A DNA stretch of 64,000 nucleotides from Cervus elaphus (Eukaryota > Chordata > Mammalia > Artiodactyla > Cervidae), in NCBI RefSeq assembly GCF_910594005.1, contig NC_057828.1, positions 3,050,235 through 3,114,234 on the forward strand. Reading direction: 5' to 3'. The position numbers and the translations under genes are program-made. Of this stretch, positions 11,860 through 23,702 are shown in pieces. Each line of letters starts with the position of its first letter. Position 1 is the first letter of the stretch. The notes under the pieces are model-generated. The model was given only the letters and a program-made list of their open reading frames with translations. It did no database searches and was not told the origin of the DNA.

Positions 11860-14153
11860 CCCTTTCCACGTGCCACAGTAATCCTGGGACTCCTATCAAG
11901 TTTCACGAGGAGTCAGGCATCGTCTCCTTTGGAGGCATTGATCTCCGCGTACCTCTGGAGTTATCAAAGGAATTGAGGCCTCCGGTCGCGATGAGGTGGG
12001 GAACTAGGTCTTTCTCTGTGGTCTCCACAGGGGATTCAGACATCCTTTCATTTTGGGAAATGCAAAACGAGCCTGCATTCAAGTCACTGCAGGGATATCC
12101 GGCCTTATTTCGAGTCAGGGCATCACGGTGTCCATTCCACTTGAGGCCGCAAAATCAGGGTCCCTCTCACATACCTAAAGCTGGGAGAAGCTTCCTCTTG
12201 AGGTGCTTGTGGTAAGGTGGTATTCCTCTGGAGTCGAAGCCAGGGACTAATCTCTCATCTCGAGTTGATTTTTGGTCCACGAAGCTCTTTCGTGTTGCTA
12301 CAGTGGCCTCAGGATCCCTCTAGCCTTGAAACAGTGTTCTTGGGGTTTCTCTGGAGTGCCATCAAGGAAATCAAGGCTCCTTTCATGTGTGATGTGCAAC
12401 ACGGAAATGATCTGCACGCAGTGCAGGGGAATCGGGCCTCAGCTCGCGGCGAGGGGGAAGTCTCATGGTTTTTCTCGAGTTGCGGTGGGAACCTGGGGTA
12501 TATTCTCGAGTTACGACGGGGATGGCCCTTCCACACACGTGTTTCTTCAGTGACGTCAGGACTTCTGCCTAGTTGCGAGGGACAACTCGGGATTGTCCTC
12601 GAGGCTTGGCAGGGCAATTGGGATGCCTCTCCAGATGAGACGGGAGACCAAGGGTCCCTTTCCACGTGCGACAGGAATCCTGGGACTCCTATCAAGTTTC
12701 AGGAGGAGTCAGGCATCGTCTCCTTTGGTGACACGGATCTCTGGGTACCTCTGGAGTTATCAAAGTATGTGAGGCCTCCGGTCGCGATGAGGTGGGGAAC
12801 TAGGTGTTTCTCTCTGGTCTCCACAGGGGATTCAGACATCCTTTCATCTTGGAAGATGCAAGACGAGCCTGCATTCAAGTCACTGCAGGGATATCCGGCC
12901 TTATTTCGAGTCAGGGCATCACGGTGTCCATTCCACTTGAGGCCGCAAACTCAGGGTCCCTCTCACATACCTAAAGCTGCCAGAAGCCTCCTCTTGAGGT
13001 GCTTGTGGTAAGGTGGTGTTCCTCTGGAGTCGAAGTTAGGGACTAACCCCTCATCTTGAGTTGATTTTTGGTCCACGGAGCTCTTTCGTGTTGCTACAGT
13101 GACCTCAGGATCCCTCTAGCCTTGAAACAGTGTTCTTGGGGTTTCTCTGGAGTGCCATCAAGGAAACCAAGGCTCCTTTCATGTGTGATGTGCAACACGG
13201 AATTGCTCTGCACGCAGTGCAGGGGAATCGGGCCTCATCTCGCGGTGAAGGGGAAGTCTCATGGTTTTTCTGGAGTTGCGGCGGGGACCTGGGGTATATT
13301 CTCAAGTTACGACGGGGTTGGCCCTTCCACCCACGTGTTTGTTCAGCGACGACAGGACTCCTGCCTAGTTGCGAGGGACAACTCGGGATTCTCCTCGAGG
13401 CTTGGCAGGGCAATTGGGACGCCTCTCCAGCTGAGGCGGGAGACCAAGGGTCCCTTTCCACGTGCCACAGGAATCCTGGGACTCCTATCAAGTATCACGA
13501 GGAGTCAGGCATCGTCTCCTTTCTAGGCACTGATCTCCGCGTACCTCTGGAGTTATCAAAGGATGTGAGGCCTCCGGTCGCGATGAGGTGGGGAACTAGG
13601 TCTTTCTCTGTGATCTCCACAGGGGATTCAGACATCCTTTCATCTTGGGAGATGCAAGACGAGCCTGCATTCAAGTCACTGCAGGGATATCCGGCCTTAT
13701 TTCGAGTCAGGGCATCGCGGTGTCCATTCCACTTGAGGCCGAAAACTCAGGGTCCCTCTCACATACCTAGAGCTGAGAGAAGCCTCCTCTTGAGGTGCTT
13801 GTGGTAAGGTCGTATTCCTCTGGAGTTGAAGCCCGGGACTAACCCCTCATCTCGAGTTGATTTTTGGTCCACGGAGCTCTTTTGTGTTGCTACAGTGACC
13901 TCAGGATCCCTCTAGCCTTGAAACAGTGTTCTTGGGGTTTCTCTGGAGTGCCATGAAGGAAATCAAGGCTCCTTTCATGTGTGATGTGCAACACGGAATT
14001 GCTCTGCACGCACTGCAGGGGAATCGGGCCTCATCTCGCGGCGAGGGGGAAGTCTCATGGTTTTTCTCGAGTTGCGGCGGGAACCTGGGGTATATTCTCG
14101 AGTTACGACGGGGATGGCCCTTCCACCCACGTGTTTGTTCAGCGACGTCAGGG
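8677..14153 (+). repeat. Twelve-monomer-shift duplicate, left copy (m11 3' part to m18 5' part)
   Basis: About 5.48 kb, almost seven monomers, recurs at 18225-23702 with an offset of 9,548 to 9,549 bp. Pairs are m12/m24, m13/m25, m14/m26, m15/m27, m16/m28, m17/m29 and the 5' part of m18/m30. Diagnostic shared variants include CACGGAAATGATCTGC in m16/m28, TTCTGGAGTTGCGG and TTCTCAAGTTACG in m17/m29, and GCACTGCAGGGG in m18/m30. The offset changes by one base at the m13 deletion. Confidence 0.88.
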
Positions 14154-17100
14154 CTCCTGCCTAGTGGCAAGGGACAACTCGGGATTCTCCTCGAGGCTTG
14201 GCAGGGCAATTGGGACGCCTCTCCAGCTGAGGCGGGAGACCAAGGGTCCCTTTCCACGTGCCACAGGAATCCTGGGACTCCTATCAAGTTTCACGAGGAG
14301 TCAGGCATCGTTTCCTTTGGAGGCACTGATCTCCGCGTACCTCTGGAGTTTTCAAAGGATGTGAGGCCTCCGGTCACCATGAGGTGGGGAACTAGGTCGT
14401 TCTCTGTGGTCTCCACAGGGGATTCAGACATCCTTTCGTCTTGGCAGATGCAAGACGAGCCTGCATTCTAGTCACTGCAGGGATATCCGGCCTTATTTCG
14501 AGTCAGGGCATCACGGTGTCCATTCCACTTGAGACCGCAAAATCAGGGTCCCTCTCACATACCTAGAGCTGAGAGAAACCTCCTCTTGAGGTACTTGTGG
14601 TGAGGTAGTACTTCTCTGCAGTCGAAGCCAGGGACTAACCTCTCATCTCGAGTTGATTTTTGGTCCACGGAGCTCTTTCGTGTTGCTACAGTGACCTCAG
14701 GATGCCTCTAGCCTTGAAACAGTGTTCTTGGGGTTTCTCTGGAGTGTCATCAAGGAAATCAAGGCTCCTTTCATGTGTGATGTGCAACACGGAATTGCTC
14801 TGCACGCAGTGCAGAGGAATCGGGCCTCATCTCGCGGCGAGGGGGAAGTCTCATGGTTTTTGTCGAGTTGCGGCGGGAACCTGGGGTATATTCTCGAGTT
14901 ACGACGGGGATGGCCCTTCCACACACGTGTTTGTTCAGCCACGTCAGGACTCCTGCCTAGTTGCGAGGGATAACTCGGGATGCTCCTCGAGGCTTGGCAG
15001 GGCAATTGGGACGCCTCTCGAGCTGAGGCGGGAGACCAAGGGTCCCTTTCCACGTGCCACAGGAATCCTGGGACTCCTATCAAGTTTCACGAGGAGTCAG
15101 GCATCGTCTCCTTTGGAGGCACTGATCTCCGCGTACCTCTGGAGTTATCAAAGGATGTGAGGCCTCCGGTCGCGATGAGGTGGGGATCTAGGTCTTTCTC
15201 TGTGGTCTCCACAGGGGATTCAGACATCCTTTCATCTTGGGAAATGCAAAACGAACCTGCATTCAAGTCACTGCAGGGATATCCGGCCTTATTTCGAGTC
15301 AGGGCATCGCGGTGTCCATTCCACTTGTGGCCGCAAACTCAGGGTCCCTCTCACATACCTAGAGCTGAGAGAAGCCTCCTCTTGAGGTGCTTGTGGTAAG
15401 GTGGTATTCCTCTGGAGTCGAAGCCAGGGACTAACCCCTCATCTCGAGTTGATTTTTGGTCCACGGAGCTCTTTCCTGTTGCTGCAGTAACCTCAGGATC
15501 AGTCTAGCCTTGAAACAGTGTTCTTGGGGTTTCTCTGGAGTGCCATCAAGGAAATCAAGGCTCCTTTCATGTGTGATGTGCAACACGGAATTGCTCTGCA
15601 CGCAGTGCAGGGGAATCGAACCTCATTTGGCGGCGAGGGGGAAGTCTCATGGTTTTTCTCGAGTTGCGGCGGGAACCTGGGGTATATTCTCGAGTTACGA
15701 CGGGGATGGCCCTGCCACACCCGTGTTTGTTCAGGGACGTCAGGACTTCTGCCTAGTTGCAAGGGACAACTCGGGATTCTCCTCGAGGCTTGGCAGGGCA
15801 ATTGGGACGCCTCTCCAGGTGAGGCGGGAGACCAAGGGTGCCTTTCCACGTGCGAAAGGAATCCTGGGACTCCTATCAAGTTTCACGAGGAGTCAGGCAT
15901 CGTCTCCTTTGGAGGCACTGATCTCCGCGTACCTCTGGAGTTAACAAAGGATGTGAGGCCTCTGGTCGCGATGAGGTGGGGAACTAGGTCTTTCTCTGTG
16001 GTCTCCACAGGGGATTCAAACATCCTTTCATCTTGGGAAATGCAAAACGAGCCTGCATTCAAGTCACTGCAGGGATATCCGGCCTTATTTCGAGTCAGGG
16101 CAGCGCGGTGGCCTTTCCACTTGAGGCCGCAAACTCAGGGTCCCTCTCACATACCTAGACCTGAGAGAAGCCTCCTCTTGAGGTGCTTGTGGTAAGGTGG
16201 TATTCCTCTGGAGTCAAAGCCAGGGACTAACCTCTCATCTCCTGTTGAGTTTTGGTCCACGGAGCTCTTTCGTGTTGCTACAGTGACCTCAGGATCCCTC
16301 TAGCTTTGAAACAGTGTTCTTGGGGTTTCTCTGGAGTGCCATCAAGGAAACCAAGGCTCCTTTCATGTGTGATGTGCAACACGGAATTGCTCTGCATGCA
16401 GTGCAGGGGAATCGGGCCTCATCTCGCGGTGAGGGGGAAGTCTCATGGTTTTTCTCGAGTTGCGACGGGAACCTGGGGTATATTCTCGAGTTACGACGGG
16501 GATGTCCCTTCCACCCACGTGTTTGTTCAGCCACGTCAGGACTCCTGCCTAGTTGCAAGGGATAACTCGGCATTCTCCTCGAGGCTTGGCAGGGCAATTG
16601 GGACGCCTCTCCAGCTGAGGCGGGAGACCAAGGGTCCCTTTCCACATACCACAGGAGTCCTGGGACTCCTAGCAAGTTTCACGAGGAGTCAGGCATCATT
16701 TCCTTTGGAGGCATTGATCTCCGCGTACCTCTGGAGTTTTCAAAGGATGTGAGGCCTCCGGTCGCGATGAGGTTGGGAACTAGGTCTTTCTCTGTGGTCT
16801 GCACAGGGGATTCAGACATCTTTTCGTCTTGGGAGATGCAAGGCGAGCCTGCATTCAAGTCACTGCAGGGATATCCGGCCCTATTTCGAGTCAGGGCATC
16901 GTGGTGTACATTCCACTTGAGGCCGCAAACTCAGGGTCCCTCTCACATACCTAGAGCTGAGAGAAGCCTCCTCTTGAGGTGCTTGTGGTAAGGTGGTATT
17001 CCTCTGGAGTCGAAGCCAGGGACTAACCTCTAATCTCGAGTAGATTTTTGGTCCACGGAGCTCTTTCATGTTGCTACAGTGACCTCAGGTTCCCTCTAGC

Positions 17101-18224
17101 CTTGAAACAGTGTTTTGGGTTTTCTCTGGAGTGCCATCAAGGAAATCAAAGCTCCTTTCATGTGTGATGTGCAACACGGAAATGATCTGCACGCAGTGCA
17201 GGGGAATCGGGCCTCAGCTCCCGGCGAGGGGGAAGTCTCATGGTTTTTCTCGAGTTGCGGTGGGAACCTGGGGTATATTCTCGAGTTACGACGGGGATGG
17301 CCCTTCCACACACGTGTTTCTTCAGTGACGTCAGGACTTCTGCCTAGTTGCGAGGGACAACTCGGGATTCTCCTCGAGGCTTGGCAGGGCAATTGGGATG
17401 CCTCTCCAGATGAGACGGGAGACCAAGGGTCCCTTTCCACGTGCGACAGGAATCCTGTGACTCCTATCAAGTTTCAGGAGGAGTCAGGCATCGTCTCCTT
17501 TGGTGGCACGGATCTCTGGGTACCTCTGGAGTTATCAAATATGTGAGGCCTCCGTCGCGATGAGGTGGGGTACTAGGTGTTTCTCTCTGGTCTCCACAGG
17601 GGATTCAGACATCCTTTCGTCTTGGGAGATGCAAGACGAGCCTGCATTCAAGTCACTGCAGGGATATCCGGCCTTATTTCGAGTCAGGGCATCACGGTGT
17701 CCATTCCACTTGAGGCCGCAAACTCAGGGTCCCTCTCACATACCTAAAGCTGCCAGAAGCCTCCTCTTGAGGTGCTTGTGGTAAGGTGGTATTCCTCTGG
17801 AGTCGAAGCCAGGGACTAACCCCTCATCTCGAGTTGATTTTTGGTCCATGGAGCTCTTTCGTGTTGCTACAGTTACCTCAGGATCCCTGTAGCCTTGAAA
17901 CAGTGTTCTTGGGGTTTCTCTGGAGTGCCATGAAGGAAATCAAGGCTCCTTTCATGTGTGATGTGCAACACGGAATTGCTCTGCACGCAGTGCAGGGGAA
18001 TCGGGCCTCATCTTGCGGCGAGGGGGAAGTCTCATGGTTTTTCTCGAGTTGCGGCGGGAAACTGGGGTATATTCTCGAGTTACGACGGGAATGGCCCTTC
18101 CAGCCACGTGTTTGTTCAGCGACGTCAGGGCTCCTGCCTCGTTGCAAGGGACAACTCGGGATTCTCCTCGAGGCTTGGCAGGGCAATTGGGACGCCTCTC
18201 CAGCTGAGGCGGGAGACCAAGGGT
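14154..18224 (+). repeat. Satellite monomers m18 (3' part) to m23 (5' part)
   Basis: These monomers lie between the copies of the twelve-monomer-shift block, and most of them recur later in another order. Monomer m19 (14613) has CATCAAGGAAATC with an upstream GTGT change and GAGGGATAACTCGGGATGC. Monomer m20 (15409) has GGATCAGTCTAGCC and is the type of m33, m37, m44 and m47. Monomer m21 (16205) is the m5 type. Monomer m22 (17001-17793) is the shortest of all at 793 bp, with single-base losses near 17115, 17540 and 17553. Monomer m23 (17794) is a near-copy of m1 and m7. Confidence 0.85.
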
Positions 18225-21200
18225 CCCTTTCCACGTGCCACAGGAATCCTGGGACTCCTATCAAGTATCACGAGGAGTCAGGCATCGTCTCCTTTCTAGG
18301 CACTGATCTCCGCGTACCTCTGGAGTTTTCAAAGGATGTGAGGCCTCCTGTCACCATGAGGTGGGGAACTAGGTCGTTCTCTGTGGTCTCCACAGGGGAT
18401 TCAGACATCCTTTCGTCTTGGCAGATGCAAGACGAGCCTGCATTCACGTCACTGCAGGGATATCCGGCCTTATTTCGAGTCAGGGCATCACGGTGTCCAT
18501 TCCACTTGAGGCCGCAAAATCAGGGTCCCTCTCACATACCTAGAGCTGAGAGAAACCTCCTCTTGAGGTACTTGTGGTGAGGTGGTACTTCTCTGCAGTC
18601 GAAGCCAGGGACTAACCTCTCATCTCGAGTTGATTTTTGGTCCACGGAGCTCTTTCGTGTTGCTACAGTGGCCTCAGGATCCCTCTAGCCTTGAAACAGT
18701 GTTCTTGGGGTTTCTCTGGAGTGCCATCAAGGAAATCAAGGCTCCTTTCCTGTGTGATGTGCAACACGGCATTGCTCTGCACGCAGTGCAGGGGAATCGG
18801 GCCTCATCTCGCGGCGAGGGGGAAGTCTCATGGTTTTTCTCGAGTTGCGGCGGGGACCTGGGGTATATTCTCGAGTTACGACGGGGATGGCCCTTCCACC
18901 CACGTGTTTGTTCAGCGACTTCAGGACTCCTGCCTAGTTGCGAGGGACAACTCGGGATTGTCCTCGAGGCTTGGCAGGGCAATAGGGACGCCTCTCCAGC
19001 TGAGGCGGGAGACCAAGGGTCCCTTTCCACGTGCCACAGGAATCCTGGGACTCCTATCAAGTTTCACGAGGAGTCAGGCATCGTCTCCTTTGGAGGCACT
19101 GATCTCCGCGTACCTCTGGAGTTATCAAAGGATGTGAGGCCTCCGGTCGCGATGAGGTGGGGATCTAGGTCTTTCTCTGTGGTCTCCACAGGGGATTCAG
19201 ACATCCTTTCATCTTGGGAAATTCAAAACGAGCCTGCATTCAAGTCACTGCAGGGATATCCGGCCTTATTTCGAGTCAGGGCATCGCGGTGTCCATTCCA
19301 CTTGTGGCCGCAAACTCAGGGTCCCTCTCACATACCTAGAGCTGAGAGAAGCCTCCTCTTGAGGTGCTTGTGGTAAGGTGGTATTCCTCTGGAGTCGAAG
19401 CCAGGGACTAACCCCTCATCTCGAGTTCATTTTTGGTCCACGGAGCTCTTTCCTGTTGCTGCAGTGACCTCAGTATCCCTCTAGCCTTGAAAGAGTGTTC
19501 TTGGGGTTTCTCTGGAGTGCCATCAAGGAAATCAAGGCTCCTTTCATGTGTGATGTGCAACACGGAATTGCTCTGCACGCAGTGCAGGGGAATCGAACCT
19601 CATTTGGCTGCGAGGGGGAAGTCTCATGGTTTTTCTCGAGTTGCGGCGGGAACCTGGGGTATATTCTCGAGTTACGACGGGGATGGCCCTTCCACACCCG
19701 TGTTTGTTCAGGGACGTCAGCACTTCTGCCTAGTTGCGAGGGACAACTCGGGATTCTCCTCGAGGCTTGGCAGGGCAATTGGGACGCCTCTCCAGGTGAG
19801 GCGGGAGACCAAGGGTCCCTTTCCACGTGCCACAGTAATCCTGGGACTCCTATCAAGTTTCACGAGGAGTCAGGCATCGTCTCCTTTGGAGGCACTGATC
19901 TCCGCGTACCTCTGGAGTTATCAAAGGATTTGAGGCCTCCGGTCGCGATGAGGTGGGGAACTAGGTCTTTCTCTGTGGTCTCCACAGGGGATTCAGACAT
20001 CCTTTCATCTTGGGAAATGCAAAACGAGCCTGCATTCAAGTCACTGCAGGGATAACCGGCCTTATTTCGAGTCAGGGCATCACGGTCTCCATTCCACTTG
20101 AGGCCGCAAAATCAGGGTCCCTCTCACATACCTAAAGCTGGGAGAAGCTTCCTCTTGAGGTGCTTGTGGTAAGGTGGTATTCCTCTGGAGTCGAAGTTAG
20201 GGACTAACCCCTCATCTCGAGTTGATTTTTGGTCCACGTAGCTCTTTCATGTTGCTACAGTGACCTCAGCATCCCTCTAGCCTTGAAACAGTGTTCTTGG
20301 GGTTTCTCTGGAGTGCCATGAAGGAAATCAAGGCTCCTTTCATGTGTGATGTGCAACACGTAATTGCTCTGCACGCAGTGCAGGGGAATCGGGCCTCATC
20401 TCGCGGCGAGGGGGAAGTCTCATGGTTTTTCTCGAGTTTCAGCGGGAACCTGGGGTATATTCTCGAGTTACGACGGGGATGGCCCTTCCACCCACGTGTT
20501 TGTTCAGCGACGTCAGGGCTCCTGCCTCGTTGCAAGGGACAACTCGGGATTCTCCTCGAGGCTTGGCAGGGCAATTGGGACGCCTCTCCAGCTGAGGCGG
20601 GAGACCAAGGGTCCCTTTCCACATGCCACAGGAATCCTGGGACTCCTATCAAGTTTCACGAGGAGTCAGGCATCGTCTCCTTTGGAGGCACTGATCTGCG
20701 CGTACCTCTGGAGTTATCAAAGGATGTGAGGCCTCCGTTCGCGATGAGGTGGGGAACTAGGTCTTTCTCTGTGGTCTCCACAGGGGATTCAGACATCCTT
20801 TCATCTTGGGAAATGCAAAACGAGCCTGCATTCAAGTCACTGCAGGGATATCCGGCCTTATTTTGAGTCAGGGCATCGCGGTGTTCATTCCACTTGTGAC
20901 CGCAAACTCAGGGTCCCTCTCACATACCTAGAGCTGAGAGAAGCCTCCTCTTGAGGTGCTTGTGGTAAGGTGGTATTCCTCTGGAGTCGAAGCCAGGGAC
21001 TAACCCCTCATCTCGAGTTCATTTTTGGTCCACGGAGCTCTTTCCTGTTGCTGCAGTGACCTCAGGATCCCTCTAGCCTTGAAACAGTGTTCTTGGGGTT
21101 TCTCTGGAGTGCCATCAAGGAAATCAAGGCTCCTTTCATGTGTGATGTGCAACACGGAATTGCTCTGCACGCAGTGCAGGGGAATCGAACCTCATTTGGC

Positions 21201-23702
21201 GGCGAGGGGGAAGTCTCATGGTTTTTCTCGAGTTGCGGCGGGAACCTGCGGTATATTCTCGAGTTACGACGGGGATGTCCCTTCCACACCCGTGTTTGTT
21301 CAGGGACGTCAGGACTTCTGCCTAGTTGCGAGGGACAACTCGGGATTCTCCTCGAGGCTTGGCAGGTCAATTGGGACGCCTCTCCAGGTGAGGCGGGAGA
21401 CCAAGGGTCCCTTTCCACGTGCCACAGTAATCCTGGGACTCCTATCAAGTTTCACGAGGAGTCAGGCATCGTCTCCTTTGGAGGCATTGATCTCCGCGTA
21501 CCTCTGGAGTTATCAAAGGATTTGAGGCCTCCGGTCGCGATGAGGTGGGGAACTAGGTCTTTCTCTGTGGTCTCCACAGGGGATTCAGACATCCTTTCAT
21601 TTTGGGAAATGCAAAACGAGCCTGCATTCAAGTCACTGCAGGGATATCCGGCCTTATTTCGAGTCAGGGCATCACGGTGTCCATTCCACTTGAGGCCGCA
21701 AAATCAGGGTCCCTCTCACATACCTAAAGCTGGGAGAAGCTTCCTCTTGAGGTGCTTGTGGTAAGGTGTTATTCCTCTGGAGTCGAAGCCAGGGACTAAT
21801 CTCTCATCTCGAGTTGATTTTTGGTCCACGAAGCTCTTTTGTGTTGATACAGTGGCCTCAGGATCCCTCTAGCCTTGAAACAGTGTTCTTGGGGTTTCTC
21901 TGGAGTGCCATCAAGGAAATCAAGGCTCCTTTCATGTGTGATGTGCAACACGGAAATGATCTGCACGCAGTGCAGGGGAATCGGGCCTCAGCTCGCGGCG
22001 AGGGGGAAGTCTCATGGTTTTCCTCGAGTTGCGGTGGGAACCTGGGGTATATTCTCGAGTTACGACGGGGATGGCCCTTCCACACACGTGTTTCTTCAGT
22101 GACGTCAGGACTTCTGCCTAGTTGCAAGGGACAACTCGGGATTCTCCTCGAGGCTTGGCAGGGCAATTGGGATGCCTCTCCAGATGAGACGGGAGACCAA
22201 GTGTCCCTTTCCACGTGCGAGAGGAATCCTGGGACTCCTATCAAGTTTCAGGAGGAGTCAGGCATCGTCTCCTTTGGTGACACGGATCTCTGGGTACCTC
22301 TGGAGTTATCAAAGTATGTGAGGCCTCCGGTCGCGATGAGGTGGGGAACTAGGTGTTTCTCTCTGGTCTCCACAGGGGATTCAGACATCCTTTCGTCTTG
22401 GAAGATGCAAGACGAGCCTGCATTCAAGTCACTGCAGGGATATCCGGCCTTATTTCGAGTCAGGGCATCACGGTGTCCATTCCACTTGAGGCCGCAAACT
22501 CAGGGTCCCTCTCACATACCTAAAGCTGCCAGAAGCCTCCTCTTGAGGTGCTTGTGGTAAGGTGGTGTTCCTCTGGAGTCGAAGTTAGGGACTAACCCCT
22601 CATCTTGAGTTGATTTTTGGTCCACGGAGCTCTTTCGTGTTGCTACAGTGACCTCAGGATCCCTCTAGCCTTGAAACAGTGTTCTTGGGGTTTCTCTGGA
22701 GTGCCATCAAGGAAACCAAGGCTCCTTTCATGTGTGATGTGCAACACGGAATTGCTCTGCACGCAGTGCAGGGGAATCGGGCCTCATCTCGCGGCGAAGG
22801 GGAAGTCTCATGGTTTTTCTGGAGTTGCGGCGGGGACCTGGGGTATATTCTCAAGTTACGACGGGGTTGGCCCTTCCACCCACGTGTTTGTTCAGCGACG
22901 TCAGGACTCCTGCCTAGTTGCGACGGACAACTCGGGATTCTCCTCGAGGCTTGGCAGGGCAATTGGGACGCCTCTCCAGCTGAGGCGGGAGACCAAGGGT
23001 CCCTTTCCACGTGCCACAGGAATCCTGGGACTCCTATCAAGTATCACGAGGAGTCAGGCATCGTCTCCTTTCTAGGCACTGATCTCCGCGTACCTCTGGA
23101 GTTATCAAAGGATGTGAGGCCTCCGGTCCCGATGAGGTGGGGAACTAGGTCTTTCTCTGTGATCTCCACAGGGGATTCAGACATCCTTTCATCTTGGGAG
23201 ATGCAAGACGAGCCTGCATTCAAGTCACTGCAGGGATATCCGGCCTTATTTCGAGTCAGGGCATCGCGGTGTCCATTCCACTTGAGGCCGAAAACTCAGG
23301 GTCCCTCTCACATACCTAGAGCTGAGAGAAGCCTCCTCTTGAGGTGCTTGTGGTAAGGTGGTATTCCTCTGGAGTCGAAGCCAGGGACTAACCCCTCATC
23401 TCGAGTTGATTTTTGGTCCACGGAGCTCTTTTGTGTTGCTACAGTGACCTCAGGATCCCTCTAGCCTTGAAACAGTGTTCTTGGGGTTTCTCTGGAGTGC
23501 CATGAAGGAAATCAAGGCTCCTTTCATGTGTGATGTGCAACACGGAATTGCTCTGCACGCACTGCAGGGGAATCGGGCCTCATCTCGCGGCGAGGGGGAA
23601 GTCTCATGGTTTTTCTCGAGTTGCGGCGGGAACCTGGGGTATATTCTCGAGTTACGACGGGGATGGCCCTTCCACCCACGTGTTTGTTCAGCGACGTCAG
23701 GG
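18225..23702 (+). repeat. Twelve-monomer-shift duplicate, right copy (m23 3' part to m30 5' part)
   Basis: This is the right-hand copy of 8677-14153, with m24-m29 in the same order as m12-m17. It lacks the one-base deletion of m13. Private changes in this copy include CTTTCCTGTGTG in m24 (near 18744), CACGTAGCTC in m26 (near 20236) and GTGTTATTCC in m28 (near 21766). The right boundary is inside m30 between 23703 and 23714, where the sequence jumps from m18-type to m19-type. Confidence 0.88.

Noticed and set aside
10633..17000. Assembly collapse or artificial duplication as the cause of the near-identical blocks
   Set aside because: Copies differ by scattered private substitutions and single-base losses, which suggests true genomic copies. 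Read-depth data would be needed to exclude a mis-assembly fully.
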